A stretch of DNA of 64,000 nucleotides from Pholis gunnellus (lineage: Eukaryota > Chordata > Actinopteri > Perciformes > Pholidae). A program made the translations under genes and the position numbers. The DNA lies in assembly GCA_910591455.2 (NCBI GenBank), contig OU342821.1, positions 5,952,280-6,016,279 on the forward strand, written 5' to 3'. Shown in pieces: positions 38,022 to 50,023 of this stretch. The number at the start of each line of letters is the position of its first letter. Position 1 is the first letter of the stretch. The notes below the pieces were generated by a model that saw only the letters and a program-made list of their open reading frames with translations, had not been told where the DNA came from and searched no databases.

Positions 38022-41000
38022 ATGATGATGAAGCTGGGGATTTTGGTAGCTTTTGCCACGTTTCTGGAGACGGTCTCTGCGGCCTCCGTAAGTGTGTTTT
38101 TCTAGTGTATCTAGTGTAGTGGTTCTCAACTGGTCTGGCTGCGGGACCCACCATCACCCCTTAATGACAAGCCGCGACCCAAATTTTCAACTTCTCAAAT
38201 GTATTTAATGAAAAGATGGAGCAGTTTGAACCTGAGCTGAACATGTCCTCTGCAGTCGTAGTATAGGGAGCTCTCTCGTGCAGAGAAATTGTTCCTGTCA
38301 GTCCCCGTCCCACACACGTTTCACGTTAACGAGTAAAACTGCTTTGTTTGTGATGTCTGTAGATTCGTCCATTTGTCACACAAAATGACCACTTGCCTTA
38401 ATTCGAGCTGTGGTTTGTTGTTTGATGTCATCCGACATGTCTTCAATTTGTCTACTTATAGTGTCATTTGACAGAGTTATAGTTTTCAGTTTATCCGCTG
38501 CAGATTGATGTAACGCCTCTCTCACCATGTCCATGGCTGCAGGTAAGTAAGACATTTTTGTGATGTCCTCCGGTCTTGAAGTCGTCTTCTTTGAGAGAAG
38601 GGTGTTTTGTTTCCAAATATTCAGTTTTGACGGCTTCATGCTTTCTTGTGCCAGAACCTCGCTGCACAAAACACACTGAGGTTTTTTCCCTCTTTTGTCC
38701 TTAATGTAAGAAAATCCATACCTCATGTAGTCGGTGTGCACTTGCGTTTCACTCAATTAGCACATGAAAACAAACTTTGTGGGTGTTCTTCTATACTGTG
38801 AAATGGCGGGTGTCTATTAGCATTACAAGGCATTAACGCCAAATACTGTTAAGGAGTGTGAATAAGCATCCAATTTTTTTTTTTCTTCAGGCGACCCACT
38901 TTTGGGTCGCAGACCCACCAGTTGAGAATCACTGATCTAGTGTATCCAAAAATGTGTTCAAGTGCCCTGTTCAGTATCTGCTAAATAGTGTTTAGTGTGA
39001 AAAGAGTGCGATTCTTCCTGAAATTTAGCTTCTATTCTGAAGAAAGTATAATTATTTGTTCATTTTTCAACCATCAAACACTAATAGATTATATTATATT
39101 GGGAAAAGAAAGTCTTCATACGTTTTTGTCACAAGATATTTCTAACCTAGTTATTTGTAATTAGCATTTTTTAAATTGCTGTGTTACACGATTGATTTAA
39201 TTTAAAATATATATATATTTAAACATATTTAATCTTTTTTTCAAATCATAAATGGAGCATGCCACACGTCATTTAGTGTAGTTCCGCGTGAAAAACTAAA
39301 GTAAATGAAGATGTTTGTGTTTAACTTCTGTAGCTCGGTGTGGTGTACACAGAGGGAGGTATGGTGCAGGGCGAGAACATTCGTCTTGGGTTCCGCCGTC
39401 ACATGGACGTCTTCAGGGGGATTCCCTTCGCTGACATCCCTGGAAGGTTTGAGAAACCAAAACGTCACCAGGGCTGGGACGGTGGGTAGACTGACCGGAC
39501 TTCTCACCCACTGGACTTCACACCAATAACTAGCGTGATAAATTCACACCACGAAGATATGTGTGCTCCTTTACAAATCACAGCCGGAACTCCCGGCAGC
39601 CAATTCTGCCACTCTTTCTCTTTTAGCTTGAATTTATTGGAAAATGTTTTCTCTTCTCGCTGTCGAGGCAGATGAGCCTAAACTGTTGATGTATGCCTTA
39701 CCCTGCTCTTACACCACATGTGTCTCTGGTCAGGTGTTCTGGAGGCCACCGAGTACAGGAAAAGATGCATTCAGGTGAACCTCATCATGACCGATACCAG
39801 AGGCAGTGAGGACTGTCTTTACCTGAACATCTGGGTTCCTCACGGCAGCTCAGGTAAAGACTGAGAGAAGTCCACAGTGTCATCCATATCAGATCCACAC
39901 TACTACTGGCTCCCATTTTCTCTCTCTTCTAGTGTCCACTGGTCTGCCCACTATGGTGTGGATCTACGGGGGAGGCTTCCTTGTTGGAGGCTCGATGGGT
40001 GCCAACTTCCTGGACAACTATCTGTACAGCGGGCAGGAGATTGCAGACCGAGGAAATGTTATTGTGGTGACGCTGGGATACCGCGTGGGCACCATGGGCT
40101 TCCTGAGCACCGGAGAATCTGACTTACCTGGTAGGAGCCGGTTTCTTTTCTCCCTACTGTGACAGATCTAGAAGACGTTGGCTTCCCCGCCGATTTTATG
40201 TATTGCACCATTAAAATCAAAGTTCCTTGATTGAGGGGAAAATGTGATACTCGACAGGAAACTACGGTCTGTGGGACCAGCACGCCGCCATCGCCTGGGT
40301 GAACAGGAACATCCGCTCGTTCGGAGGAGACCCCGACAACATCACCATATTTGGAGAGTCTGCAGGCGCAGCTAGTGTCAGCTTCCAGGTGAGAAGCTTT
40401 TTTTTTTTTATTCTGGGTGTAGATAAATAATGGATTTGAAATTCAAATGAAATTCAGTTTGTAAATCTGAATCTAACTTTGTTTAAAAAAAACCCCCCAA
40501 AACATACTGAAATATGTCTCATGACTGTCCACAGACTCTCACTCCCCACAACAAAGGGCTGTTCAAGAGAGCCATCTCCCAGAGCGGCGTCGCCACTTGC
40601 TCGTGGGTTATCAACAGGAACCCCCGTAGATTCGCTGAGGAGGTGCTCTTGACCTGTTTTATTTCTGCTGTGCAACACCTTTGTGGAATGGTTAGCGCGG
40701 TATAAGTTCAGGGCTGGTAGACAACTCAAGCGAATTTAAACCCTCTCCCCAGGTTGCTCTGAAGGTCGGCTGCCCCACCGATCAGACTATGGCTTCCTGT
40801 TTGAAGATGACTGATCCTGCGCTGCTTACGATGGCTGGCACTCTCAATCTGTCCAGCTCACCTGATAGTAAGGACTGCACTCCATACAGTCTACTTGACA
40901 TTTTCATTTTAGACACCTTGTTGCTTTGTACCACAACAATGGAGACATTAAAAAGTCAGCCCCCTTCTTCTACAATGGTTTAATGACACTCCACTGGAGA

Positions 41001-44000
41001 AACTGCAAACTACATATTTATTGTATTAAATTTAGAGTTTAGGCTTATAAACTTATTTGAAGCATAACAACAGCAGATCTAGCAAATGGGAAATTAGAAA
41101 TTCCAGTTATGTATAAAACATGCAGTTAGAGTTGTATATGGTAGGTCTCTCATTGTATCTATCTCTGTCAGACCCCATTCTCTTCAACCTGCTCCTGTCT
41201 CCTGTGATTGACGGCGACTTCGTGCCGGATGAGCCTTCCAACTTGTTCCACAATGCGGCTGAGATTGACTACATCGCTGGAATCAACGACATGGACGGAC
41301 ACCTCTTCACTGGCGCAGATGTTCCGACAATCAACTCCCCCCTGGTGGACACCCCTATGTGAGTTTAAGACATTTGATCACCATGTGAAACATTTACAAT
41401 TCTACAACGGGTCTACCCGAAACAGCTTGCTGTACTTTTGTTAGAGTTGTGGTGATGTGGTGTTTTATCAGACCTAATTTTCAAACCTTCCTGATCTCAG
41501 CGAGGTCGTGAAGAGGCTCCTGGCTTCGTACACTAAGCAGGGCAAGGCTGCTGTGGACCACGCGTACTCCACATACACCTCAACCTGGGGCTCAAACCCC
41601 AGCAAGGAGACCATCAAGAAAACCATTGTGGATATTGGAACAGACTTCATCTTCCTGGTTCCTACTCAGGCCGCCCTCTACCTTCATGCTGCCAACGCCA
41701 CGTGAGGATAAGATATAAGACCTTTTGTTCACCAGGGCTTAACCTTTTTTTATCTTAAGGGTGGCCATTGAAAATCTATTTAAAGAGGCCTTAAACTGGC
41801 CTATGAGTGATTCATCAAAGGAAAAATATGTATCACCTTTGCTAATTTGAGTGAACATTTCCTTTAATTTTCTTCAGGTGTTTTTAATCTCAAGTTTCAA
41901 AGACAGGTTTCTGTTTTAGTTGTGGATAAAATTCAACCACGCTGTAAAGCAGTAGGCAAAATTAATGGAGATGTGACAGATTGATACATTAATTAAAGGT
42001 CTAGTGCAGGGGTATGCAATTCAATTTCCAAAAGGTCCAGATTGAGAAAATCTCCTCTTGCAAAGTTCCGGAACATTACAATAATATCTAACTTGCGCTA
42101 TTTAGTGCCATATATATATTTATATATCAGTTGGGGGCCGTGCATTTTATACCTGGGCCTTCTGTGCTGTCATACTACAGTTGAATTACCTCCTAATAAC
42201 CTCATTATGATGCATCAATCCAGCAAACCTGCAGCGCATTCCACCACATAAGAGCATGATCATTCAAATACTATTCATAAAAACGACACGATAGACAAAT
42301 GAACAGCAGTAACGTTACTATGTAAAAAAACTGACGCAGTTTGTGACTTACCGAAACTTAAAGATTATAATCCCAGTACATCATTTCAGTTCCAGTAAGA
42401 AGTCCTTCTCGATTCATGGAGCAAGTGATGACAGTCGAGCCTCCCCAGTTGTATTTCGCCGATCTGCTGCAGCAGGTCCGCAGCGGGGCCGGGAGCCCGC
42501 TGGCCGGTGCAGACCGCATGTTGTGGAGCCGTTTCCCTGTGAAAGTGTTCGTTGAGTTGAAGATCCACTCGAGTCTCTCCAAAAGTTTTCAAAAGCTATG
42601 GTGTCCTCAGGTTAGCGTAGCATAGCTCCAAACCCAGCCATAAAATGTGCAACGCTTCTCTGACGCTGTCAGTAAGAAATACCGTTCATACAAATCCTGT
42701 CCAGCTTTTCCTGAAATGTCTTTCTTGAGAAATGCGTTGTCAGTAACTCCGCCACTAAATCCGTTTCTCCTCCTTATTCAGCCATTGAGTGCTAAAAAAA
42801 TAAATAAATAAACTACACCAATCAAAACCATAAAAATGTTATAATTTCTTTCAATTTGAACTTCCAAGTAAGCTCTGCTGGCAAGTTAAGTTTCGTTTTC
42901 CAATAGTCACGTGCTTGTCCACTGACCAATCACAGCACACACTGCACCTCACTCCTGCAAAGTGAGCTGCAGTAATGCTGACGTAGTTGTAGGCCAGCAG
43001 GCCACTCTGGCGCGTCAAAGAATCTCAAACTAAAGATCTGATTGGTTGAAGACTATGACAATCAACAATATCGTCCCCATTCACTTAAACTGCACATGGA
43101 TGCACTTGTGAGTCTGCAGGCCTCGGGCCTCTCTTCTTACCTATAGACACAGAGGTGAAATCTGATTGGATAAAAGCTCTACTTAAAACAAGCTGCACTG
43201 GAAGCAGAGCAACTGAGGAACACAGTAGCTGTGCAATGAGAAAATAAGATGATGGGAAAAATATTTTTATAAATTATGATACATGTAGTGTATTTAAGAA
43301 AAGTTATTAAATTATAAAATAGCTATAACTTTGTGATTCTGTTTAGGCCAGCAGAGAAGGCTTTTCAGGCCCTGACGGCCCGTCACTGATATATATATAT
43401 TCAAGAAGCCTAGAAGTAGTAACAACATCTCTGTGGAGTCAACAACTGTCAAATCAAATAAAGAAAGTACACATAAATTATATTTTAACAATTATTACTC
43501 TCAGTTTTCAAATGTAACTGGATGGATTATAAATAATACATAGAAATACATAAATAAATGTTCTTCTCATTTCAAGTAAAATAATGTCTGGATCAAAGAA
43601 TAACTGACTTAACAGAAAACTTTTGAAAAATGTGCATCTTAAAATAAAGTCATTCATTTTAGAAAAATGAATTTCACTGAATTGTCCTGCAGCTTTAAAT
43701 TCAGTTCATTCAGGTGTGAAGTGATGTCAATCAAAAAAGCCACGATATTATATTTTTCTCATCTTCTAACAAGATAAATGTTTGTGCATGGACTTTATCT
43801 GTGGTTATTAAACCACTTGTTTCAGCTCTATTCTCTCTGTTAACATCATTGGACAGTGAATTAATGTATTAGGGTTCTGATCATATTAGGCTCTTTGCTT
43901 TATTTTCTGTGTTTTCATTTCGGATGTGAGAGGGTCGTTCGCTCAATATGAGACACACTGTTTTTAAGCTGCCCGTAGACAAAATGTATCTTTATGAGTC

Positions 44001-47000
44001 TTTCCAGTCTTGGTTAAAGACTATGGTCTCTCTGACATCTTTTCTCTTTTTGGAGATTGTTATGTGAAATAACTTTTCTGACTAGTGCAATTCTCCTGCT
44101 CTTGATTCTCATTCTTCATCTCTCCCCCGTGTGTCACGGTGTGTGTACATCTCACTCGAGTCGGGAAACTTGTCAGAATACCCATGTTTGATTGGCTGAG
44201 CTACATGACGTGATGTGATTTACAACTTATTGGTCAGTGTGTTTCCTGCACTGCTGAACAAGTGCCGTAAATGCTGGAAAAGCTGCACAGGTTAAAATAG
44301 AAGTGCCCCGTCAAAATGTAATAATTTTCAATTATCTATCGGTTTTAGGTCCTGGGTCCGGATACAACGGCGTCCGGATCCGGACCGCCAATTAGTGACC
44401 CCTGGTCTAGTGTGTAGGATTTAGCAGGATCTATTATCAGAAATGGAATACAGTATTCATAACTATGTTTTTAGAAGTGTATAGCTAATCACCTGAAACA
44501 GTAGCCCAGAGCGGACAAACCAAACACTGGCTCTAGAGAGGGCCTTTCACATTTATACGTTACCTGAAGGATGAGTTATAAACAAACAGGACTTTTGTCC
44601 AGGACTCCGCTGTTTGTGTCCCGTTGAGTTAACGTTAACCACGCTCTTTTCCTAAACCTTAACTGAATTGTTTTGTTGCCTAAACCTAACTTCCTGTGAA
44701 GACGAAAGTTTATTTTGAAAAGACTATGTGGGTGGAAACTGTCGCTAGAGGGGTACCTAGAGCGTCATAGTTTGAAGTGTTCATATTTGATGAGTTGGGA
44801 GGGAGAATGTGTTGGAAAAGGATGGCTGAGGAGGAGTATTCAATTGGTAGCAATCTGCAACTTCAATGCCACTGAATCTTACATACTGGACCTTTAATAG
44901 AAAAAGGTTTTTTATTTTATAATTGTATTCAGCAGTTTAACTTTTCAGCATAATATGGTGACATTTATTCATGGTTTTATTTTATGTATTTGATTGCATG
45001 ATTTAAATACAAATTGAGTTCATTACTTTGAAATGTTTTTTAATGTATCAAGTAATTGATTCACTTTTAATGTACCATGGAAAAGGTAATGATAATTCTC
45101 ATAGCACACTCCAACTTCCATTAATACGAACCCTGCAGTGTTTTATATTGTAATGTCATGAGAGGTCAATATGGCAGGCTAGGGTGGGGTGGTGCAAGAT
45201 AATTCATAAAAACAGGCAAAAGAATAAGGTCACATTTTATTCTTATTCTGCTAGTTAACTCAGCGAAGTCTCTTCAACAAAAATCCAAAAACAAACAAAC
45301 AAAAAGCATCCAAGCGGAGATAACAGTTCACTAAGCCAAAAAGTATTAGACAAAAACTCAACTTAGAGTGTCCTCGGCTTTTCACCGCCAACCAGGTCTT
45401 CTTCCTTTCAAACCCTCTTCACTCTGGTTCAGAACTTTTCTTCATGAAGATCTTGGCGCTCCTTCACACCGTGTGCTCTCATCTCCACTCCTCTGGCAGC
45501 TCTCCTGTCCTTCCTTAATCAGGTGACTTAAATACCCACAACTGGGTGAGTGGCCTTCTGGGAGCTGTAGTTGTTGCCTCGGCGGCCATCTTGTGGTGTG
45601 GCTGCTGATCCTTAAAGGGGAAGTAGCACCCATCTACCACCTGGCCCCTTGTGATGCCACATATCCCTCTCCCCGGGCCTGATGTCCTCGGCAGGGTGAA
45701 TGAGGACCAGAAGGCATCTCGGCGGGACAGGGAATCCCACTCTCGCCTCCACTGGCCCGTGGCGTTACGATGGCATGCTAGTCTCCCCTCGTCCATATGC
45801 TCACGCTCCTTCTTCCAACGCATGTACTCTGTTCTCTCCCGGCCGGTCATGGACCTGGTCATGTCCATAGAACCTTTTGGTCCAGGCCTTTGACGAGTCC
45901 ACTCATTCTCCAGTTCAGCTCCTGTCTTCACGTCATCCAAGTCCAGCCCTCCCAAGTTTCGTACATGTCTTTGCGGTCGAGGTCTGGCGCTGGGTCTGAA
46001 CAACTCGGGTCATCCCGGATGTTACGAATCGGTTTGTCTCCATCCGGCTGCCATCCTCTGCTATTTTCGCCATCTCTTCATTCGTCTTCTCAATGTTTTG
46101 TCGCCTCTTCTCCTCCCATTCCTTGGATTTCCGGCCCATGCCACCTGGTGTCGATTCTGCGCCACTAGAGTCTCCAGCCAAGGCTTGGACTATGCCTGGC
46201 AAGGGGGGGCATGGTTCTGCAACATTAACACAGTATTTATTAATTTCATTATTTTGGGGCTTACGTTTTCTTGGCTCCTGTCTGAGCCTCGTTTGGGCTT
46301 CTCGCCACAGCATTTGGAAGGCTGGGAAATCACAACCTATGAGGACTGGATCTGGAAGGGTCTCGATTACTCCCACCTCAAACGTGCCCTTCGTGATTGT
46401 CAGCTGCACCACAGTGGTTGGTTACTCGCGGGTGTCTCCATGGACACAAACCACTGGAACTGGGTCTCCGTGAGCCAGGGCCGAGGCCTCCAACACGGAT
46501 TTGCGAATCAGGGTCCAGGCACTTCCAGAATCGAGCAGGTTGGTCTGGGGCAGGTTGGTCTGCAGTCTCCACAATCCCTCAGGAGGGCAGCAAAGTGGAC
46601 ATGAGAGCTACTTGCGGACTCGGCTGTGGGCATTGGCTCATCAGGCTTTCACACTGCCATGAGATATGGCCCAATTCGCCACAGTGGTAGCACTGGCGCA
46701 ACTCAGGGTCCGGAATCCTCTTGGCTGCCTAATAAGTCTATGGGGTGGGCCAAAGTAAGGGTTTGCTGGCTTAGTACCTTCTTGGTGAGGCCCACCTGGT
46801 CGGACGAGGACAGAAGCGATAGGCTCTTTACAGGTAGGGCAGAGCATGTCTCAGGCCGCCTGGTACTGCTCCACTGCTTCTACCAACTCGGTGGCAGTTG
46901 TTAATTTCTGGTGACTGATTACGTTTTTAGCCTCATAAGGCAAAGCGCTTAGATAACGGTCCATAACTAGTCTCTATAATGTCTGTAGGGCTGCTCTTGT

Positions 47001-48603
47001 CTGGTTCCAGCCACCTTTTTGTCATCCGTATCAATTCGTACATTTGGGAACCCCATTTAGGAAGGTCCAGTTATGGAAACGTTGAGCCATGCTAAATTTA
47101 GAAAGCCCATGACGGCTCAGTATCTCTCCCTTTAACTGGTCATAGTCTTAATCAATACTGGCTTCAACATCTTGATATGCTTTAAGCGCCTCACCCGATA
47201 AAAATGGAACCAGGAGTCCAACCCACTGGGTCTTTGGCCACTCCTCGCGAGTGGCTGTCGCTTCAAACGCATGAAGGTAAGCTTCTACATTGTCCGTCTC
47301 TCACAGTTTGGGGATGAAGTCAGCTGCTTTGGGTTTTGACCTGGGTACCTGTGCCCTGCACCATTTGCTCCATTTGTGTGGGGTTCTGAAAAAAAACTGG
47401 GTCAAAGCTTCAATATCTTCCGTCCCAATCCTCAGCACTTAAGCCCCACTGCCAACATTCTCCACCATCTGTAATGTCATGAGAGGTCAATATGGCAGGC
47501 TAGGGTAGGGTGGTGGAAGATAATTCATAAAAACAGGCAAAAAAATCTAAGTTTCTCAGAATAAGATTATGTTTTATTCTTATTCTGCTAGTTAACTCAG
47601 TCTGTTTATCAAAAATCCAAAGCAAACAAACAAAAAGGGTCCAAGCGGAGATAACGGTTCGCTAAGCCGAAAACTGACAAAAACTAAACTTAGACTGTCC
47701 TCAGCTTTTCACCAGCTCTCCTTTCCTTCCTTAATCAGGTGACTTAAATACCCACACCTGGGTGAGTGGTGAGGCCTTCTGGGAGCTGTAGTTGTTGCCT
47801 CAATGGCTATCTTGTGGTGTGGCTGCTGATCCTTAAAGGGGAAGTAGCCCCCACCTGGCCACAATATTTAGTGGGCTCACTGCAAAAAGTAGCATCAAGC
47901 ATCGGTATGGTGAGGTGCAGGGCATGAAATAACTTGCACTACTAAACATCTGTCATTATAAGCAGACTTCTGAGAACCTGCAGAAGAATTCAGCTTTTAG
48001 AGTGCTAAATGTAATCTTTATTTTTGTAGCCCTCACCTTGGTGTAGTCATTGTCAAATCCCTATTCTTTTCTTTTCTCACCGAAGAACCGGTCGCACCTA
48101 CTCCTACCTATTCTCTGAGCCCAACCGTATGGGCGGCATTGGCAGGCCTTACCCCAGCTGGATGGGAGCCGACCACGCCGATGACCTGCAGTATGTGTTC
48201 GGAAAGCCTTTCACCACACCTCTGGCATACTGGCCTCGCTATCGTGACGTCTCTGGCTACATGATCGCCTACTGGACCAACTTCGCCAGAACTGGGTATA
48301 ATTCTGCAGACGCGCGTCATGGGAACTTCACGATATCAAACGAACCTAAGTCAGACACTGAAATAGAAAACTAAAACAGTCTCACTTCAGTTGCCCTTTT
48401 TCTCTGATTCTGTCCACAGGGACCCCAACAAAGGAGAGTCGCGCGTGCCCGCTACCTGGCCTCAGTTCACCAGCGATGGACACCAGTTCCTGGAGATCCA
48501 TTCTAAGATGGACAAGAGCTATGTGGGACAGAAGATGAGAATGCGTTATGTGCATTTCTGGACCAGTGTCCTACCCAACCTTCCCATGATCATCTCAGAA
48601 TAA
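38022..48603 (+). CDS. cel.1: cel.1, bile-salt-activated (carboxyl ester) lipase, 555 aa
   Basis: Secreted type-B carboxylesterase of the pancreas that hydrolyses cholesteryl, retinyl and glyceride esters in the gut. Exons: 38022-38087, 39334-39481, 39734-39853, 39933-40130, 40258-40388, 40535-40642, 40753-40867, 41172-41358, 41501-41701, 48086-48295, 48420-48603 (TAA). Sum 1668 nt in one frame. Signal peptide about residues 1-20 (MMMKLGILVAFATFLETVSA). Catalytic triad by alignment: Ser212 (GESAGAAS), Asp337 (NDMDGH), His455 (GADHADD). Disulfide-type cysteines are in RKRCIQ/SEDCLYLN and VGCPTD/MASCLK. The mucin-like proline-rich repeats of mammalian CEL are absent; the protein ends ...SVLPNLPMIISE. 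Three in-frame ATGs open the gene, and the first is used here. Intron 9 is 6.4 kb, swollen by nested transposons, against 0.5 kb in cel.2. No disabling change seen. Gene name .1 is positional. Confidence 0.95.
38117..38934 (-). mobile_element. Internally deleted hAT element with BED-finger/transposase fragment in cel.1 intron 1
   Basis: 818 bp with hAT-type termini TAGTGGTTCTCAACTGG and CCAGTTGAGAATCACTG, flanked by a perfect 8-bp duplication ATCTAGTG (38109-38116, 38935-38942). The minus strand (38756-38376) encodes the N-terminal part of a ZBED/hAT transposase of the FAM200/SCAND3-like type: PQCVLC (BED cysteines) and later LPAAMDMVREAL and LSNDTISRQIEDMSDDI. The BED His pair falls in another frame (LETKHPSLKEDDF), so the frame is broken, and the catalytic region is deleted. 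It is absent from cel.2 intron 1, so it inserted after the duplication. Confidence 0.9.
41997..44893. mobile_element. TTAA-flanked element in cel.1 intron 9, split by a hAT insertion
   Basis: Left terminus AGGTCTAGTGTGTAGGATT (reconstructed across the hAT insertion: 41997-42006 plus 44413 onward) pairs with the right terminus ending GGACCT at 44893 (reverse: AGGTCCAGTATGTAAGATT). TTAA sits at 41993-41996 and 44894-44897, suggesting a piggyBac-type non-autonomous element of about 490 bp before interruption. It has no coding capacity and is absent from cel.2. Confidence 0.7.
42007..44404 (-). mobile_element. 2.4-kb hAT element with decayed transposase, nested in the TTAA element
   Basis: Termini CAGGGGT...ACCCCTG with a perfect 8-bp target duplication GTCTAGTG (41999-42006 and 44405-44412), diagnostic of hAT. 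On the minus strand at 43737-43680 a transposase remnant reads FLIDITSHLNELNLKLQ, matching the conserved C-terminal region of FAM200/EPM2AIP1-like hAT transposases. Other transposase blocks are too eroded to read, so it is inactive. Part of it (44100-44330) is homologous in inverse orientation to 58262-58440. Confidence 0.88.
45149..47863 (-). mobile_element. Gypsy-like LTR retrotransposon reduced to gag and protease
   Basis: LTRs at 47470-47863 (5', 394 bp) and 45149-45661 (3', 513 bp) both run TG...CA on the minus strand and are flanked by the 4-bp duplication ATAT (45145-45148, 47864-47867). A polypurine run (ggggagaggga) sits next to the 3' LTR. Between the LTRs the minus strand reads a gypsy-type Gag, a CCHC zinc knuckle CYHCGELGHISWQC (near 46690-46645) and an aspartic protease with LLDSGSAWTLIRKS and LPDPVLIGCDFP. 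An in-frame stop and frame breaks are present. Reverse transcriptase, RNase H and integrase are entirely missing. It lies in cel.1 intron 9 antisense to the gene and is absent from cel.2. Confidence 0.88.
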
Positions 48604-48669
48604 CAACCTGTGCACCCGCAGTGTGGTCCCATAGATCTGAAGTATCAAATCAGTATTGGTCCATGAAAA

Positions 48670-48675
48670 AATAAA
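48670..48675 (+). terminator. cel.1: cel.1 polyadenylation signal AATAAA
   Basis: AATAAA 67 nt after the cel.1 stop codon. The equivalent lies at the same spacing after cel.2. Confidence 0.75.
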
Positions 48676-49019
48676 TTGATCACAAACACAATTTACATTT
48701 CCTTAGTTTTATTTTGTGTTGACCCTTTTAAATTCACAACAGGCTATGTACAGTAGTGCTAACCAAATTCACTTTGCATGTATGGAACCTTTTGGCTTTG
48801 TTTGTTTTTTGTTGTGTTTTTGGATGATAACAGATGCTATTAGCCTTCTACTGAATAACATGTTGGTGTTGATCTTAATGTACAAGACGTTAATTGTTGT
48901 GCAGAAGTGTTTTATGTTCTCATCATAAAAAATAAAATCAAAACAGACTAAAAATATGAATCTGTTGATATTCAGGCTGCAGTGCCAATTTGCTACCAGT
49001 TTATCTGCGTTAGCTAGAG

Positions 49020-49584
49020 CAGGGGCTCTCAAAGTTTTTGGGGCCAGGGACCCCTTGCGGGGGAGAACATTTCCAAGGACCCCTTCTTAATTGTAACTCT
49101 GATTAAGCATACGCTTACTACCATTTGTACTCTTGGATTCCATTGGAACTATTTGTACTCTAAAACTTTTCCACCTTAATACTTCAGACCTATTTCATGG
49201 TGATAAACAGAAACACATTTGAATTTGAATCATGTTACATAAGATGAAATAATCCTTTATTAGTTCCAGAGCTGGGAAATTTGCAATGTTATCAAAAGGG
49301 TTAAACCTTTAAACAGAGGGGGATTTTATCCAAACTGTCATTATCTCAATAGTCTAAAGTTGACTTTCAGTCAGTGCTTCAGCTTACAAATAGATTATTG
49401 ATATGTTTCGCATTCATGCAGAGTTTCTATTGGTCTAAAGCTAACATAGGTGGGAGTAATGGACACAATATTGTTTTATTGGCGCAAATGGTCCCCATCT
49501 GTAGATATGCAGATTTTCAGCACAGTTTTATTATTATAGCAAATTATTTTGCAGACCCGGTGTCAGACTGCCACGGACCCAACT
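49020..49584. mobile_element. Non-autonomous hAT element, 3' end cut by the duplication junction
   Basis: Starts CAGGGGCTCTCAAAG and is homologous to 57537-58104 but lacks the final 13 or so bases. The sequence switches to gtf3c5 exon 5/intron 5 at 49585. The element therefore marks the right edge of the duplicated unit. Confidence 0.8.
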
Positions 49585-50023
49585 CACTACATGTTGAGTG
49601 TGAGGGTCAATTTATGGTGGAAAGTACTTGCTGTTCAATGTATTTTCCATGACGTAAACCATGAAAGTTCAGTGCACTGCTCCTCAGAGGAGTGTTTCTT
49701 TGCAGTAGCTGAACAGAAATATTTAAACATTTAAAATCTCTGTAGAAATTGATTCCAAAGCTGAAATCTATTGATTTGTGAATTTATAACATTGCTTTAG
49801 ACTGTGGTGAATGCTCCAATAAAATTAGTATTTTGTTGTACAAGTGTTAGTTTTAGTCCACTCCCTGTGCTTTTGTAGAGTGACTCCTACATTCTGTTCT
49901 CTGCTTTAACGAAAATAATGAAGTCCCAATTAAATCACCAATGAAATGTTCTCAAATTAAAAGGGAGAATCAATGTCTTTTTTCCGCCCAAATGTAAGTT
50001 AACACTGCGATTTTCTCTTGAAG

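Larger units (their letters stand above)
33374..49584 (+). repeat. Segmental duplication unit 1 (gtf3c5 exon 5 end to cel.1 3' flank)
   Basis: Unit 1 starts at actacatg in the last 8 nt of gtf3c5 exon 5 and ends at aact inside a hAT element. Its sequence recurs in order and orientation as unit 2 (49586-58091). It contains gtf3c5 exons 6-11, the spacer and cel.1. It is about 7.7 kb longer than unit 2, mainly through transposon insertions in cel.1 introns 1 and 9 and loss of gtf3c5 exons 9-11 from unit 2. Confidence 0.9.

Noticed and set aside
45515..46003. 162-aa minus-strand open frame as a host gene
   Set aside because: It lies across the 3' LTR and internal part of the gypsy-like element. 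It reads gag-protease downstream sequence and LTR, with neighbouring frames showing protease motifs.
49374..49734. Plus-strand frame at the unit junction as a fusion gene
   Set aside because: It spans hAT sequence and gtf3c5 intron 5 DNA; there is no promoter or splice support.
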